A DNA stretch of 64,000 nucleotides from Trochalopteron elliotii (taxonomy: Eukaryota > Chordata > Aves > Passeriformes > Leiothrichidae). Shown here one piece after another: positions 23,061-33,953 of this stretch. How positions within the stretch are numbered: the first letter of the stretch is position 1; every line of letters starts with the position of its first letter. Under the pieces are notes generated by a model that searched no databases, was not told the origin of the DNA, and saw only the letters and a list, made by a program, of their open reading frames with translations. Position numbers and translations under genes: made by a program. Where the stretch lies: the NCBI GenBank assembly GCA_024734555.1, contig JANPWX010000073.1, positions 2,572,315 to 2,636,314 of the forward strand, written 5' to 3'.

Positions 23061-25185
23061 TCTTGTACAGCAGTTTCTGGCAAAAATTACAGCTGACAAG
23101 AGGGTAGCTTGTCATCATGAGCAGTTATACAACTTTTCAAATGCCAGTAGGCCAGAGAAGAGAAACAGAGACTTTTGACTTGGATTTAATCCTTTGCGGA
23201 GCTTGAGGAGTCTAAACACTGTGGGAGGTCTGACTGATCAATGGGTTTTAAAATAGAAAATTTTCTCTCATACCTTGTGACCAGGTTTTCCCATGCTCTT
23301 TCCATGCTTTTCAGCTGTCCCAGGCTCCCCAGTGCCACCATCTCCTACTGGGCTCTCTCACTGCAGCACGTAGTGTGCCAGCAGGCACAGAGTGGTGCAG
23401 CTGGGAGATGAGGTAGGCATTAGGCAAACAGTACAATTTTGTACCTAATAGTATCGCTTGAATTAAACATATCCTCGTGCAATCCATCCAGCAGCATTTA
23501 AAGGTCAAAAGCCCATCCTCATTACTCAATATCTGGGCCTTCTGCTTTGCTTTATTCATTGTCTGTGCAGATCTGACAGACTGTTCCAGACCATCCTTGT
23601 GTAATGTTGGAAAGTGCTAACAGCCCCTGTCCAGTGAGTCTCTCTCTATTCAGGCAACTGCAGACCTTAGGAAATCTGAAGCATTTGTGGCACAGCCTTA
23701 GATCAAGCAAAATAAACCTTCTTCCCTGAAAACAGTGGAAGCTGCAATCCAGCAGACTATGCCAAGTAAACTCAGGGCTGACCCACAAAGGCTGGGGGTT
23801 TGTCATAGGGAAATTTCTGCAAATGCTGCTGGAGGCATTGTTTGATTGTAATGACCACAGGTAGAAAGCACCCAGAAAACAAAAGGAGAATGACAAGATC
23901 TGAAAAGAAATTGTGAGCATGTCTCAGAGAAAGAAACAGAAGCATCCCTGTAGAAGCCAGGAACTGGTCAGGCTCGGAAGCAATGAGCCTGAAAGCCTAC
24001 TGGTGTTATATCTTCTTTATTTGAGAAAGCAGCACTTTGTGTGCTTTCTTTCTAGATAAGTAAATGTTCTCCAAAGATGAGTTCATTCTGATGAGTGATC
24101 TCTTCTCACCTGTAAACCCAGTAGTTAAAACGTCTTCATGGCTAGCTATGAAGAACCCCCCTCACAAAATATATATATTATTTTTATAATATATAAACAA
24201 TTTATTAATTTTTAAAGTATTTTAGTAATTGATCTAAAACTATATGTTTAGATTTTTAAAGATTACCAGTAGTCTTAGTTAATCCTGCTGTAGTCAAGCT
24301 GGCATTAGCTTTGGACACAGGTTCTTAGGTGGAAAGTCAGCTCTTGAGAGGAGCAAAGGGATCTCACTGCTCCTGCAAGGAAGCAGGAAGCCTGACTGGA
24401 ATGGATTTCAGCACTGTAATCTAAGTGAACCTCTAATAACGGGAATTTGAAACTGTGATAATCTGGCCCCTAAACCATATTCTGAATTGATGAAGGAGGG
24501 TGCCCAACTCCTACCTTCAGTCTTCAAAATGCTTAATTTTTTCCTCAGCTGTGTGACAGCCACTTCTGAACATTTTGGTAGTTAACAGTATGTGGTACTA
24601 GGTCTGCTTTTGGTTCTTTGTTTCTCCAATGCAGCCCATAGAGAGGTTTTCTGAACATTTTAGTCATTAAAGCCATTTATAGTTGAAAATATGAAAATGT
24701 TATACATGTTTTTCATTAAAAAAATTCTTCAGACTCGACCTGTTAGAGAACTTACCTCTAACTTTTTCCAAAATGCATTTGAATGACAAACGTAAGTGGC
24801 AAAACTTTGGTTATGACACGCATTCGTTTTTATGCCTAAGATGAACTAAACTACACTTAATTGAAAAAAAAAGAGATTTACTTTTTTGAAGCATGGAGTC
24901 TTAGAAATCACTCTCTAATTACTTTGTGTCCACCTGTATAACTCTCCTCTCTGAAGCATGTGCATAGCATGACATTTGAAATACTAGTACATTTAGTTTG
25001 TTTGTCACCTGTGCACTACATGTGAATGTGTAGGACTTTGTTTTGTCTTCCTTCAGATAGCTGTATTTATATATATACAGCAGTCCACCCACTTTCCCCA
25101 CTGAACACCAGCTGTTTGGCTGTTATGGGAACTCAAGTTTTTTTGTGTGCAAATCCCTAAACATACTAATTTCTTTTCTTTACAG
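23061..25185. other. noncoding stretch, no gene recognised
   Basis: Unique DNA. Two overlapping minus-strand open frames at 23311-23920 (82 and 122 codons) lack domains and splice structure. The part 24160-24260 is almost pure A/T (atatatatta, ttataatatataaac). Confidence 0.55.
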
Positions 25186-25245
25186 CAGCATAAGAAAGAA
25201 GTGTTGAGAGCTGCTCTTAACCCTTTTGGAGGCCGAAGTCAAAAG
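25186..25245 (+). other. candidate coding exon, 60 bases
   Basis: A good acceptor (aatttcttttctttacag) precedes 60 bases that end in CAAAAG and gtaaaatc. The acceptor is of the tandem cagcag type, so the first CAG codon could be optional. Phase 0 is open and reads QHKKEVLRAALNPFGGRSQK, a basic peptide that looks protein-like but that I cannot assign. The LNPFGG part is loosely like the ceramide/sphingosine kinase glycine loop, which is not enough to name a gene. A second exon-like segment begins exactly 100 bases downstream in the same phase. Chance or a noncoding transcript remain possible. Confidence 0.3.
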
Positions 25246-25345
25246 GTAAAATCAAATGCTAATGTTTGTGTTTCTGAAGGTGTTGATATCCTAATTGTTT
25301 GGAAATGCTGTTTCCTTATCACATCTGAACTGAGATTTCCCACAG

Positions 25346-25423
25346 GAGGAAAGCAGGGATATGGTAAGAGGAATCAAAACATTATTAGACCTCTTTAAGA
25401 GCCACCAGTATATCTGGGCATAA
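25346..25423 (+). other. candidate exon: 18-base microexon or terminal exon
   Basis: The acceptor tgagatttcccacag opens a segment in phase 0, matching the phase left by the candidate exon at 25186-25245. The intron between them would be exactly 100 bases. Two readings exist. A donor at gtaaga gives an 18-base microexon, 25346-25363, coding EESRDM. Without splicing there, the frame continues as EESRDMVRGIKTLLDLFK and ends at TAA near 25421-25423, which would make a C-terminal exon. Another donor word, gtaagt, follows at 25433. I recognise no family. Confidence 0.22.
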
Positions 25424-25626
25424 ATAATACAGGTAAGTTACAACTGGTAAACTGCAATTATCTGTTTTACTTAATATGAAAACATTGGTGTTGAGAGTCA
25501 ATGGGAATTTCAGTAGGATTTAATATTGCTAAGGATTTAATGATTTTTGTCTCACTATTACTTGATAGTTTTTATGATATATAAAGTTTTTTCAAATTAC
25601 AGTAAAACAAATCCTGTAGCTCTTTT

Positions 25627-25680
25627 CTCAGGCAAGAGTCCCTCAATGGGAGTTTTGCCTGAGTGAGAACTGAATGAGGT
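25627..25680 (+). mobile_element. ancient amniote palindromic repeat, hairpin
   Basis: A 16-base arm (25627-25642, ctcaggcaagagtccc) pairs with 25648-25663 (gggagttttgcctgag) across a 5-base loop: 14 Watson-Crick pairs, one G-T wobble and one mismatch. The sequence matches, from memory, a palindromic repeat abundant in turtles and crocodilians whose centre reads actcccattgacttcaatgg, followed by gagttttgcctgagtaagg. I therefore read it as a degenerate copy of that ancient element, not a functional RNA hairpin. Family name not assigned. Confidence 0.5.
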
Positions 25681-26352
25681 CTAAATAATTAGCAATTAAA
25701 ATATTCAGTTATTGTGCTATTGAATATAACAAAGCACTGGAGGTATTAAAAATTGCTAATCTCCTTCTTATTAAAATGTTAACTGCTAAACATAATACAG
25801 TTTTGCATTTCTATCATTCATTTTTGCAGTTCATTAGTAGAGGTGAAATGTTTGTGACAAATAGTCATTTGAACTTCTAAGGGATTGACTTTGTTTTCCT
25901 GGCATTTTAGTTAATATTTCTGACTGAGTTATTTTACAAGCAGAAGTTTTTTGCATGGATTTTAGTAGAGAAACCTGACTGGGAGTAACTTCTCATCTGC
26001 CATTCATGAGTATTTGCAGGAGAAAGCCAGTGGTAGGCTACTCCTCAGCCGACAGGGCTGGGCAGTTTGGGTATCCCAATTTGTACACATCTTGATCAGC
26101 AGCTTCTTGTAATGAGCTCCAGTGATAGGTTAAGGGTTGTCCACAGCGTTTACCAGGCAATTTTCAGTGAGACACTGGCATGTGAACAGTTCAGCAACAG
26201 GCTAAGGAGCAAACCTGTGCACCCAAGCCTGTTAATGAGCACATGAGCTCTGTATTACAGTGCTAGGTAATGTAAGGGCCAGACTGTGCTCTCATCCTGC
26301 TTCACAGGGTGAAAGAATGAGTAAGATGCATCTTCTGTCTCCTCCTTCACAG
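25681..26352. other. noncoding stretch, no gene recognised
   Basis: Unique DNA between the palindromic relic and the next exon-like segment. No feature recognised. Confidence 0.55.
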
Positions 26353-26408
26353 AGCAGCAGAGGAAGTGTGGGAAGGGAGAGTCATATTTGCTGGTAGAGA
26401 ATAGAGTG
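26353..26408 (+). other. candidate exon, 56 bases
   Basis: A long pyrimidine tract and acceptor (cttctgtctcctccttcacag) is followed by 56 bases and a strong donor, gtaagtga. One frame is open (QQRKCGKGESYLLVENRV) and the other two contain stops. The strong splice sites are the only support, and the peptide is not recognised. With the segments at 25186, 25346 and 28009 it forms a plus-strand cluster within 3 kb, which is mildly suggestive of a real transcript. Confidence 0.2.
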
Positions 26409-26639
26409 GTAAGTGAAGGTGGTAACTGGTAGAGGAAGAAGATGAATTTATGAAAGGATTTGGTGACAGGTGCATTTCCCAGGGGAAGGTGACACCCTCA
26501 ATCCTATTTCTCCCATAGTCACTCCCTGGAGTAGATTTTCTTACTTATGCCAAAAGGCTTTTTTTTTTTCCCTGATCTTTCTGTAGAGACATTTAGACCT
26601 AGGCATTTAATTGTGCCATATAACTGTTGGCAATTCAGG

Positions 26640-26765
26640 CCATGATTCTGCAAGGATTTACACGTGTATTTCGCTTACAGCATTATGAGTAGCATTATGA
26701 GTAATCCTGTTGAAATACGTGAGATTAATTGCAGGACATAAAGTTAGGCATGTATATTTGTCTTT
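26640..26765 (+). mobile_element. ancient amniote palindromic repeat, degenerate copy
   Basis: The segment runs caggccatgattctgcaagg, atttacacgtg, gcattatgagtaatcctgttgaa, and aaagttaggcatgta. This follows the order of a known turtle/crocodilian palindromic element (gatcctgcaagg, ttacgcacgtg, gcatgtgagtagtcccattgaa, aaagttaagcatgtg). A 14-base internal duplication (gcattatgagta twice) has arisen in it. The assignment is by remembered consensus and family name is left open. Confidence 0.5.
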
Positions 26766-28008
26766 GTAGTAAAAGAGGTGTAGTTTAATTTATTTATTTA
26801 CTTTCAGAGTGGGAAATTATTTTTAAAAATACATAAATACATGGGAGTTTCCACTAATTTTGTAGCAATGAAAGAGGAGGTGGATGGTAACAAAATAAGT
26901 TTTCTGCTTGTTCCCCAAAAATCACATTTTTGTCAGGTTCTCAGCTGTAAAGTATGGGTAAGAATAGGCTGCTATAATTTTCCTTTTTACATGCACAGTT
27001 AAACCTCCAGCTAGGATGAGATGATCATATGATTTATTATAGAGAAGTGAACAGGACAGAAATCAAACAGAAAGGCATGTGTACTTGTGTGGACTCTTGT
27101 TTATAATTTCATCAGATTGGTGCACACCTCAGACATTTTATTTAGTGATAAGATATGCAAATTATCCTGGAGCCAGCAGCAATACCTTCACATGAATGTC
27201 AAAACTGGCAGCAATTTTTAAACCAAACCTCAATAACAACTTGTATTTTAAAGCAACCTTTCCTGAGATATAGCTACCAACTACAGACAAGTAAGTGCAG
27301 AATTATTTCCTATTTTCCTTCATACCATTTTCCTTCCTCTCTTGTTTACCTTCATGGAGGAGCAAGGCTGCAGGCTTACCTGTAAATACTGGGTGTAACT
27401 ATGGGCAACAGTGCAGAGGAGCTATAAAGCTATGTGGAAGTTTGTGCAAAGCACAGGAATGCAGTTAGAAAATGGGGAGACCTATGGAATGAGACTTACC
27501 AGAGGAGATACCTTCTGTTTCTCCAGATGCCTACATCACATTTTTATATCTATGAGGGGATGGGTAGCACAAACTCTTCACTTCAACTGCTTCTTCTGTC
27601 TTTGGTTGTAGTTTTCTTGCATTTATGTACCTAAATCCGAATGTGGTAGTAGAAGCCTGTGGGTAGAGTGGAACATTTGGCTGGGAGCTTTGCCATGAGA
27701 TCAGGAACTGAAATTCCTCAAAGCTGTAGATGTTTAGCTGCTGGGGTTTTGATTTTGAGTGTACATACAGTCATGAGAGAAAGGGTGTCACTGAATATGC
27801 AGCCTGGGATTTAAATGTTAGATGTGTTTATTTTTTGAATCCTTGTTCAAGTCAGTGTGCACTGACTGTAAAGTGATTATCCTGTGTATTTTCCCTAGAT
27901 TCCTCCTCTTCTCTCTGTGGATGTGTGCACATAACTGTGTCCAAACACTTCCATCTGAAGTTTTCCTAGGAGTTTCTTGGCTTGTTTTCTTCTTGTTGTT
28001 GTTTTTAG
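26766..28008. other. noncoding stretch, no gene recognised
   Basis: Unique DNA with several 60-80 codon open frames of no recognisable similarity. Confidence 0.5.
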
Positions 28009-28083
28009 TGTGTGTACCTAATTAACCAGAAAGCTATCTGGACTGAAAACATCCAACAAAGGGTGAAGTTCCTGATTAGAAAG
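28009..28083 (+). other. candidate coding exon, 75 bases
   Basis: An excellent polypyrimidine tract and acceptor (tcttcttgttgttgtttttag) is followed by 75 bases ending AGAAAG and the donor gtatgac. Phase 0 is open over all 25 codons and ends NQKAIWTENIQQRVKFLIRK, which has natural-looking amphipathic composition. The phase agrees with the candidate at 25186-25245, so the two could belong to one transcript. I cannot name a gene. An internal AG near 28028 could act as an alternative acceptor. A frame of this length is open by chance about 30% of the time, so the splice sites are the main evidence. Confidence 0.3.
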
Positions 28084-30163
28084 GTATGACCTGTCCATAA
28101 ATGTAAGTCCTATAATGGATCTGGGTACTCTTTGCTAAAAAGCCAAAATACTCAAGGCTTACTGCTTGTGTGGATTTGGGCCACTGCAGCAGAACATTTT
28201 GTTTACAACAACTAATTCTAGGACCTACTTTGGTGTTGTGGATACTTAACTCCTACCCACTCAAAGAAACACTTCAAAATAATTAAAGTAAATGCATTAC
28301 ATTTATTTCAAGGTCTTCTTAAATAAGAAGCCAATGCTTTTGTTGAAAAATAAAAAATAAACCTGAATTTCTGCCATGGCTGATGAAGTTGAATCATTGA
28401 AAACTAGAAAAAAAGCAGATGAAATTTGTCTTTTCAAGCTGAAGTCCAGACAGTAGTGCATTGCCTCTCTGCAAAATAACTCTCTGAGTTAGCACTGGAC
28501 AAAATACAGTCAGTGTTGTGGTCTGTTCACTTTTAATGCACTGCTGTAAAAGACTTGGAAAGATTTGGACATATTTGAGGGAATTCCCCTGATAGGCTGT
28601 AGGAATTCTCCTGGTTTAGCCTTTCACCTGAATGGATGCTCTTTAACCCTCTGTTGCAGTCCTGATGCTATGGTTGCAGGTACCAACATTGACACTTGGC
28701 TAGTTGCCACAAGAATTGATCACTTGCTGCTGTATAGGGAAAAATTGCCTAGATGTGATACCAATAACCTTTTTAATCCTACCAAAACCTATGCATCCAT
28801 ATTTGACAAATGTTGATACTGGAATCTGTCATGTTCTTTCAACATCAAGCCTCACAGGAAATCTCTGCTTCCTTGCAGAAGTCCTCCTTTCTTGCAGCTC
28901 CAGGAGGCGAAATTCAGCTTCTTTGTTTTGTTGACACTACATTTTCTGGTTTTTTTCACTGCTGAATTAATTCCAGGCATCCAGTAGCATTCCAGAGGGA
29001 GAGGGGACCAGCATTGCAGCTTGCACCGCTGTTTCTCTGCTTGGGATGAATAATAGCCAACTGGGCTAGTTAACTATTACACTGACTTTTTCCTGTTCCT
29101 TCATAGTTGATTTGTGCCCAGGGGACATGGGTTACCAGAGCCTGGCTGCCAACCCAAAGTTCAGTATTGTGTGTGAACGTGTGTTTATGTTTACCTGCAT
29201 GCATATCTGTTGTTATCCACCAGATATTCCAGCAAAACTAACAATGCCAGGCCACTGTGCCTGGTATTTCTATATAAAACGTATAAGTCAGAGGTAAATG
29301 TTTCACTCTCCCTCCTTTACTGATTTTGACAATGAATGTGAAAGGATTGGCCTCTTTTAAATCAACACACTGGTTTCCTTGTTAAGTGCTTGAAGCATGG
29401 AGTTTCAGGATGCTAAAATTCTTTCTTAGAGCACATTTGAATCATGGGCCTGTGATTCATGTTGATTTGCCCGGGGCCATGACCTGATATCTCCTCTACG
29501 AAAAAGATAACATCCCTCTTCACTGAGAGTGAAAAAGTGGTGGCAAGAAGTGTGTCAGGGATTTTTTTGGGGATTTAGAACAAGATATTTAACCACCATT
29601 GGTTTTGATCAGATGTGTGCCAGGGTCAAAGCCAAGAAGAAACTTTCAGTCATTCTCATTTTCTTCTTCATCTGAGCTGCAGATCATCTGGTAGTATCTG
29701 GATGACGTGGCACATGTGACACTTAGCACTTTTGCCACATGGAAGATAATTTGACTTTAAATTCTTTGTTCTGTGCCAGTGACTCAGTTTATGTTCTTCA
29801 GAAAGAATAAATAGCAATTTTGCTGTCCAGATGTCACATCCAGGTGTCCAGACAGATTAAAGTACTGATCTTTAATATCTCTGGTGTTTGTCTTGGGAAA
29901 GTTAATTTTCTTCAGTGGATAGCTCAGGACAGTGACTTTTTTTTCTTCTTCTCCTGGCCGATTTCTATTCCATTGTCTTTAAAACCCAAAAGAGACTTGG
30001 CTTCCCTGTTTTTCTGTAAAAGTAGAAGATGGCTTGACAAGGAATTAATTGTAAAGGAGAGGGCTAAATCCTCCATCTGGTGGTTCAAGACTTTAACTTC
30101 AAATGTTATTGGGTCCTGCAAAGTTCAGGAGATACATCTTTCCCTGAGTAGTATAGTGAAATA
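28084..30163. other. noncoding stretch, no gene recognised
   Basis: Unique DNA. A 114-codon plus-strand open frame at 29820-30164 overlaps an unrelated minus frame and has no family resemblance. A short inverted repeat, ccaggccactgtgcctgg, lies at about 29248. Confidence 0.55.
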
Positions 30164-30206
30164 ATTTCTTTCTTCTCTCCCTCCCTCCCTCCCTCCCTCC
30201 CTCCCT
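30164..30206 (+). repeat. (CCCT)n polypyrimidine tract, left of gap
   Basis: A C/T-only tract turns into pure CCCT tetranucleotides and runs straight into the assembly gap. The minus strand is (GGGA)n, which can fold as a G-quadruplex. Such tracts are often lost in sequencing. Confidence 0.95.
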
Positions 30207-30606
30207 NNNNNNNNNNNNNNNNNNNNNNNNNNNNNNNNNNNNNNNNNNNNNNNNNNNNNNNNNNNNNNNNNNNNNNNNNNNNNNNNNNNNNNNNNNNNNN
30301 NNNNNNNNNNNNNNNNNNNNNNNNNNNNNNNNNNNNNNNNNNNNNNNNNNNNNNNNNNNNNNNNNNNNNNNNNNNNNNNNNNNNNNNNNNNNNNNNNNNN
30401 NNNNNNNNNNNNNNNNNNNNNNNNNNNNNNNNNNNNNNNNNNNNNNNNNNNNNNNNNNNNNNNNNNNNNNNNNNNNNNNNNNNNNNNNNNNNNNNNNNNN
30501 NNNNNNNNNNNNNNNNNNNNNNNNNNNNNNNNNNNNNNNNNNNNNNNNNNNNNNNNNNNNNNNNNNNNNNNNNNNNNNNNNNNNNNNNNNNNNNNNNNNN
30601 NNNNNN
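30207..30606. other. assembly gap, 400 N
   Basis: Exactly 400 undetermined bases. Both flanks are in-register CCCT repeats, so the missing sequence is probably more of the same microsatellite. Its true length is unknown. Confidence 1.
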
Positions 30607-30720
30607 CCCTCCCTCCCTCCTTCTTTCCTTCTCCTTATTTCTTTTCTTATCTCTTGCTCTATTTCTTTCTCTCTCCCTTTCTGTGTTAGTCTCTCAGTGT
30701 TTCTCTCCCTGTCCCCTCTT
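30607..30720 (+). repeat. (CCCT)n and degenerate polypyrimidine tract, right of gap
   Basis: CCCT repeats continue for about 14 bases and then degrade into about 100 bases of almost pure C/T sequence. Including the gap, the homopurine-homopyrimidine region spans well over 500 bases. Confidence 0.9.
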
Positions 30721-33151
30721 TGGGCAGATGGACATCTGTTTTATTGTTAGACCTGAATCAGACATTTGTGTGGGGACACTGTGATGCTGCTGCTGAACAC
30801 CTTCCATGTGCTTTTGCTGTTCATTTAGTAAATCTTCCAGTCAAAGCCAGCCTTAAGTTATACAGTAGTTGGATGAGCAGAGTAGCATTTCTGCATAACT
30901 CAGTGCTCTCAGCAGTGTGGGTCATTAAAAGACCAACCCTGTACCACAAGTGAAATGGCAGACAACAAAATGAGAGACAGCAAGAAGTCAGCAGCAGTGG
31001 GAGCTGGATGACTTCTGTGCCAAGAAGATGAGGTAGACCATTTTGACTCTGAAAAACAGCTTTGAGGCCATTTTAGTCATTCCCTTTGGCTCTTTGGAAT
31101 CAAACTTGTATCATTCTTACTGATATTAATAGGACTTGGGGGATTATACAAATCTCTATGCCTTCCAAAGGCATATCTTTAGGATGGCAGAGAGAATTCA
31201 GGAAAGTAAGCAGAGGCTCTTCTGAGAGAAAAGCAGCTGAAAACAAATTTTTTCTGGCAAGAAATCAATATTGAGAAAAGAAAAAAAAAAAAAGGCAAGA
31301 AATATTGCTCCTTAGTCACTTATAGAGCATTTTAATTGTGTAAGTTTTTATAAATCTGAATTGTGGTAATTTGCTGCAGAACTTTGATCTGAAACTTTTT
31401 CCTTCCTCTGAATTAAAATACCTTTACAATTATGTTTATAGGCACATTTAGATGTTTGGGGTTTTTTTTATGAGATGGGACTGCCCCAGGATCTCAGTAT
31501 CTCTGTCTAAATGTTCTCTTGTAAGTTACGTTTTAACAGTTTGATTGGTAGGTGGCTAAAACACAATGTTCCAATTCCACCTGCCTGGCTGGCCTACAAA
31601 TGTGAGATGTACTATTTCCATGTAAACTTTAAGCTTCCTTGAGATTCCAGAGGCCACCAGACTGGATCACTCTCAGCTTATCTCCTCCACCAAGACTGGA
31701 GACTCTTATCATTACTTCAGAGGTAATCAAAATAAAGTGTCTTTCTCTTTGCCAAGGCATTATACTGCAGCAAAGATTCATTCATTTAGGGGTAACTAAC
31801 CTCTCTAGATCTTGGGAAAAATATTTTTACCTAAGCTAACTCTTTATGTTTGAGAAACAGCTTTTCTTTGGTTATTTTGCAATTAGTTTTAAAAATCTTC
31901 ATCCTCCCACTATTCTTCATTATAATTGGTGGCTCTGAGGAAAGAGATTTGTGGAGGCAATGTGAAAAAACTAGTTATTACCCAGACTGATCCAAATAAG
32001 CAAGCCCACCATCCTCTCAGGCTCTTCAGAAAAGTGTGCAACTTTTTTCCCAAGCTGTTGTCTGGGGAGGAGAGCTGCACAGAATTTTGTGAAATGCCCA
32101 CATCCATCTATCTCTCCGGGAGATCTGCTTCCTATAGTTTGGAGAGCTGCCTGTGGATTTTTAAGGAGAGTTGCTTGTGTATGTACACTGAACATCCATG
32201 GCCTGCCTGTGATCCTGTCATCTCTAACCCTAGGACTCTGCTTTAGTAAAATAGATTATTGTTCAGTTACTCAAGCTTTGTTTATGTCACTACTGAAAGG
32301 CAGCAGCAGATGAGAAGTAACTTGAATATGCCCTCTCCTGGTGTTGTATTAAGTGCTGTTTTCATTCTCCAGTTAGAGTTTCCATAATCTAGCCTTGAAA
32401 TTATAAGTTATTTAAGTTTTTCAGATCCTCAGAGTCATTCTGTAGTGTTTTAAGATGCTGGACTTCGTATTCAAGAAGTGACATGACCTCTTCTCTCTTC
32501 TTGGATACAAAACCTCATCAATTTTCTAAAGAATAAATGTGCTTGTAAATAATTTCCATCTCATAATGAAATCCATGTTTATCTGAATATTGATGTCTTA
32601 AACAGCAAAAGGAAGAAGATATTGAAAAGAGGTATTTTTTTCACTTTGAAACAGGTATCTTTTCTGTCTTCTTCTGTAGCTATTAACAGTTTTACATAGT
32701 AGTTAAACTTGTATTTAAATTTTCAGATCACATTTTTTGAAACATTGTGTTGAGAGGGAAAAACAGTTAAAAATCACACTTCTCCTTTAGAAACCTTTCC
32801 CTTAACATCTGGTAATATGGGTGTTAGGGTTAGTTTGGCATGTTGTAGGAAAAATACATATAAGCCTTGAGCTTAAATTTTCAAACCTGTACAGTCAAAG
32901 CTATGTACACTTGATCTGGGTATAGCTTGCAGATTTACAGAGTTTAGCCTTTAAATAAACTCTTACTTCTATTTTGACAGTCAAGTAATTGTAAAATGGG
33001 TGTTTCTTTAAAAACAAAAAGCATGATTTAGCAGAAGTTTTTCCTGCTTTTTTGATGAATTTTCTAACCAGAAATATTTTTTTCTTGAAGTCTTGCCAAT
33101 GGCAAAAATAAGGAGGGAATGTGTGGACTCATGCAGAGTGCTCACTAGGGC
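30721..33151. other. noncoding stretch; weak exon candidate at 31651-31722
   Basis: Mostly unique DNA. At 31651-31722 an acceptor-like gagattccag and a donor gtaatc enclose 72 bases open in phase 0 (containing RPPDWITLSLSPPPRLETLI), but both sites are mediocre. Overlapping open frames on both strands at 31910-32313 (up to 106 codons) are unrecognised. A short A run occurs at about 31280-31293. Confidence 0.45.
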
Positions 33152-33174
33152 AAAAAAAAAAAAAAAAAAAAAAA
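33152..33174 (+). repeat. poly-A tract
   Basis: A 23-base A run with no recognisable retroelement upstream. Confidence 0.9.
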
Positions 33175-33897
33175 GAAATAAGAAAACCCCTAAGCTATGT
33201 CTGAGGAAATGTCACATTTTTCTGATATGAATGAAATGCTGAACTCTCTTCTTACTGCTTTGAAAAAATCAAATGAAGTAACCTCTCCATTTACAGAACA
33301 ATTTCTCTCTGTGTTCCATTTCTTATTGGAAATCAAACAGCTTTGTTTTTCAACACTTCTGCAAACTTGGTCCCCTGTGCACACACACAAACCCCCCTAA
33401 ATCTATGCATCCTAGGGAATCAAAGATTTTGGAAGGTATATTTTTCATAGGTAGTTATAAATATGTATTAAAAAATTCCCATTGCATGAATTTCTTAAGG
33501 GGATAATACATGAAATCACAAAGGAAAATGTTACGGCAAAAAGTACTGAAGTAAACTCAAATTTAGATCTTCACATTAGGAAGACTGACTGAAGTAACAA
33601 TATTACACAGATGCTAAAACCAGAGCTGTTGAAGTAGAACTGAGTTTCAGTCTGAGGCTTTGCTTTTGGCCTCTTACTGGTATGGAGTTGTAAGACAATG
33701 TTGGTGTCATCTTCAGTTGCCTCTAGAATCTCTTCAGTTGTGGAAGATATCTGCTCGTGAAATACAACTAGAAGTCTTCATTTGTTTGTACAACTTCAGA
33801 GTATTAATTCTTAACACAGCTTTCAATGAGGTAAAAGATCACAGTAACTCCTGCAGGAAATATTCAAGTGGATGATCCCTGAAACCAGGAACAAATA

Positions 33898-33953
33898 TTT
33901 TATTTTATTTTACCTTATTTTATTTTGTTTTATTTTGTTTTGCTTTGCTTTTT
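33898..33953 (+). repeat. (TTTTA)n / (TTTTG)n pentanucleotide repeat
   Basis: Imperfect tandem TTTTA units give way to TTTTG and then CTTTG units. The graded change suggests stepwise mutation of one expanding tract. Confidence 0.9.

Noticed and set aside
25186..25245. Naming the exon as a ceramide or sphingosine kinase-type gene from LNPFGG
   Set aside because: Only a five- to six-residue likeness. The surrounding residues do not fit the kinase glycine loop as I know it.
25430..25436. Second recursive-splice-like word (acag followed by gtaagt)
   Set aside because: There is no pyrimidine tract before it; the preceding bases are A-rich, so it lacks a usable acceptor.
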